Positions 18,488 to 20,063 of a stretch of DNA of 20,063 bases are shown here, in pieces. The stretch comes from a virus. The position numbers were made by a program, and so were the translations under genes. The stretch lies in IMG/VR virus record IMGVR_UViG_3300025276_000279, positions 1-20,063 of that record; one strand, 5' to 3'. The notes under the pieces were generated by a model. It was given only the letters and a program-made list of their open reading frames with translations. It did not search any database and had not been told where the DNA came from. Within the stretch, counting starts at the first letter, position 1. The number at the start of each line of letters is the position of its first letter.

Positions 18488-20063
18488 ATGAGTAAATTAA
18501 CTAAAGCTCTGACAGCAGCGGCAGGTAACGCAGGTGGAGATAAACTCTATGTTGAGGATGTCTTCTCTACTTACGTGTATCCCGGTAATAACTCTACGCT
18601 GACTATTACTAACGGTATTGACCTTGCTGGTGAAGGTGGGATGGTTTGGAGTAAATCAAGAAACACGAATGATAATCATCGAGTATACGACACTGAGAGA
18701 GGCACAACCAACGGGTTAATACCAAATGCAGCAAATGATCAGGTTGCATGGGGCGATTTTGTATCTTATAACAGTGGTGGGTATTCTCTCGCCAGCGGCG
18801 GACTGACCTCACCACTCGCCAGCAACTTTGTCTCTTGGACATTCCGCAAGGCTAAGAAATTCTTTGATGTTGTTACCTATACTGGGAATGGAGCAAGTTC
18901 TAGGACTATAGCGCATAGTCTTGAGTCTGTTCCGGGAATGATGATTGTGAAAGGTGCTTCCAATGTTTCTGGATGGAGGACTTACCATACATCATTAGGC
19001 GCAACAAAATATGTTCAACTTCAAACCACTGCTGCCGAAGCAACTTATAATGTATGGAACGACACTACGCCAACTGATTCAGTCTTTAGTATTAGCTCAG
19101 ATATTAACTCAAACGGTGTTACCTATGTAGCCTACCTCTTCGCCTCAGACGCAGGCGGCTTTGGAGCCGATGGCAGCGAGAACATTATTAAGTGTGGGAG
19201 TTACAGTGGTACCGCTTCAGTTACAGTAGGATTTGAACCGCAGTGGTTATTAATCAAAAAAACAAGCGCAGTTGAAGATTGGCAATTGTACGACATTATG
19301 CGCGGAATACCAACAGGCTCAAATGATGCTGCATTAATTCCTAATTCCAGTGGCGCAGAGACTTCCACTTTTGATGGGGTTACATTAACGGCTACAGGTT
19401 TTAAGATAACAAATATGAGCGGAGATTTTATCTACATGGCAATCCGCCGACCGATGAAAGTGCCTGAAAGTGGGACTGAGGTTTATAACAATTTAGCCAA
19501 TAGAGTTGGAACAAGTGCAGCAGCAACAATATCAGGCGTTGGCTTTGCTGTTGATTTAATGATTCCATTTGCTGAGACTACCGGCAGCAGTAAACCCTTT
19601 GTTGACAGGTTGAGAGGTGCAACTAAATATCTGCTTCCTCCTTACCGCAACGCAGAACAAACCAATACTAACGTTGTAACAAGTTTTGCAAGCATGGATG
19701 GCGTAATAGTTGGCGCTGACTCTTTGGATGTTATTAACAATTATTACAATTCCAGCAGAAGATATGCAGCCAGCTTTTTCAAACGCGCCTCCGGTTTTAT
19801 GGATGTGGTTTGTTATACCGGGAATGGTGTAGCAGGAGCGAGATTAATAAACCATAATTTAACAACCGCTCCAGAATTTTTTATTGTTAAAAACAGGGAT
19901 GCCGGTGGTAATAATAACAATTGGGGTGTTTATCAAACTTATTTGAAAGCTAACTCAAGAATTGTTTATTTAAATTTAGATTATACGGACGCTAACGACT
20001 GGACTAATTTTGTAAACCCTACAGCTACAACTATAGATGTTGGTGGAGTAGGTTTTGGCGGGA
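18488..20063 (+). CDS. Large tail fibre / receptor-binding protein, truncated by window end
   Basis: A frame from ATG 18488 stays open to the last base, giving at least 525 residues; the 3' end lies outside. AGGAG is six bases upstream. The sequence begins MSKLTKALTAAAGNAGGDKL and is built of repeats: FFDVVTYTGNG (125-135) followed by SRTIAHSLESVPGMMIVK, a related block near 238-256 (GSYSGTASVTVGFEPQWLLI), and FMDVVCYTGNG (437-447) followed by a similar APEFFIVK. The first and third are about 312 residues apart, so a module of roughly that size seems duplicated. Between them lies DRLRGATKYLLPP (near 375-387). I recall these TGNG-xxRTIxHxLxxxPxMxIVK domains from marine phage fibre proteins. 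Host receptor binding is inferred from type and position. Confidence 0.8.
   Translation, partial: MSKLTKALTAAAGNAGGDKLYVEDVFSTYVYPGNNSTLTITNGIDLAGEGGMVWSKSRNTNDNHRVYDTERGTTNGLIPNAANDQVAWGDFVSYNSGGYSLASGGLTSPLASNFVSWTFRKAKKFFDVVTYTGNGASSRTIAHSLESVPGMMIVKGASNVSGWRTYHTSLGATKYVQLQTTAAEATYNVWNDTTPTDSVFSISSDINSNGVTYVAYLFASDAGGFGADGSENIIKCGSYSGTASVTVGFEPQWLLIKKTSAVEDWQLYDIMRGIPTGSNDAALIPNSSGAETSTFDGVTLTATGFKITNMSGDFIYMAIRRPMKVPESGTEVYNNLANRVGTSAAATISGVGFAVDLMIPFAETTGSSKPFVDRLRGATKYLLPPYRNAEQTNTNVVTSFASMDGVIVGADSLDVINNYYNSSRRYAASFFKRASGFMDVVCYTGNGVAGARLINHNLTTAPEFFIVKNRDAGGNNNNWGVYQTYLKANSRIVYLNLDYTDANDWTNFVNPTATTIDVGGVGFGG

Noticed and set aside
1-20063. Prophage or integrated state (attachment sites, integrase)
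   Set aside because: No integrase, excisionase, tRNA gene or flanking host gene is visible; nothing in this window supports integration, although the remaining genome is unseen.

Overview
The window looks like about half of a tailed dsDNA bacteriophage genome (Caudoviricetes), most likely an uncultured aquatic or marine phage. The evidence is a complete head-morphogenesis order on the + strand (terminase small and large subunits, portal, GroES-like co-chaperonin, scaffold, decoration protein, HK97-fold major capsid), followed by adaptor-like genes, many small lysine-rich or Thr/Gly/Ala-rich virion-type proteins, and tail fibres. Overlapping ATGA and TAATG gene junctions and the near absence of spacers are phage-like. 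No integrase, tRNA or host gene is visible. No tape-measure gene lies between the adaptors and the fibres, which favours a short-tailed (podovirus-like) virion, but only part of the genome is seen. Family names below come from remembered sequence patterns and visible motifs, not from a search.

Layout. (1) 1-934, - strand: a leftward operon of at least five small genes, including a duplicated coiled-coil gene (127->1 and 507->301), a small membrane protein and a zinc-ribbon protein, probably early genes. (2) 935-1610: a gene-free control region with a consensus-quality leftward sigma70-type promoter, nine copies of the octamer TAACATTA, copies of a GTACGGAWTCCGTAC palindrome, and a 32-bp direct repeat. 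It could be an origin or a regulatory switch. (3) 1611-2393, - strand: a lone gene of unknown function with its own terminator. (4) 2394-2875: a second gene-free region with another palindrome, a candidate rightward promoter and a long pyrimidine tract. (5) 2876-11558, +: packaging and capsid operon, ended by two tandem intrinsic terminators. (6) 11559-11807: terminators, candidate promoter and a structured leader RNA. (7) 11808-20063, +: a second late operon of virion accessory proteins, connector proteins, repeat proteins and two fibre genes, the last cut by the window edge.

How it fits together. The divergent arrangement puts leftward early functions and rightward late virion functions on either side of the region between 935 and 2875. 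The head genes follow the assembly logic: the terminase packages DNA through the portal, the scaffold shapes the shell, the GroES-like protein may help fold the capsid protein with host GroEL, and the capsid gene is closed off by strong terminators so it can be expressed at its own level. Downstream expression appears to restart from a local promoter, with two RNA structures (11734-11800 and 12274-12320) positioned to control translation of the next two genes. The most unusual protein is the 14440-15213 product, a zinc-finger / cupredoxin-like fusion that keeps a complete type-1 copper ligand set.
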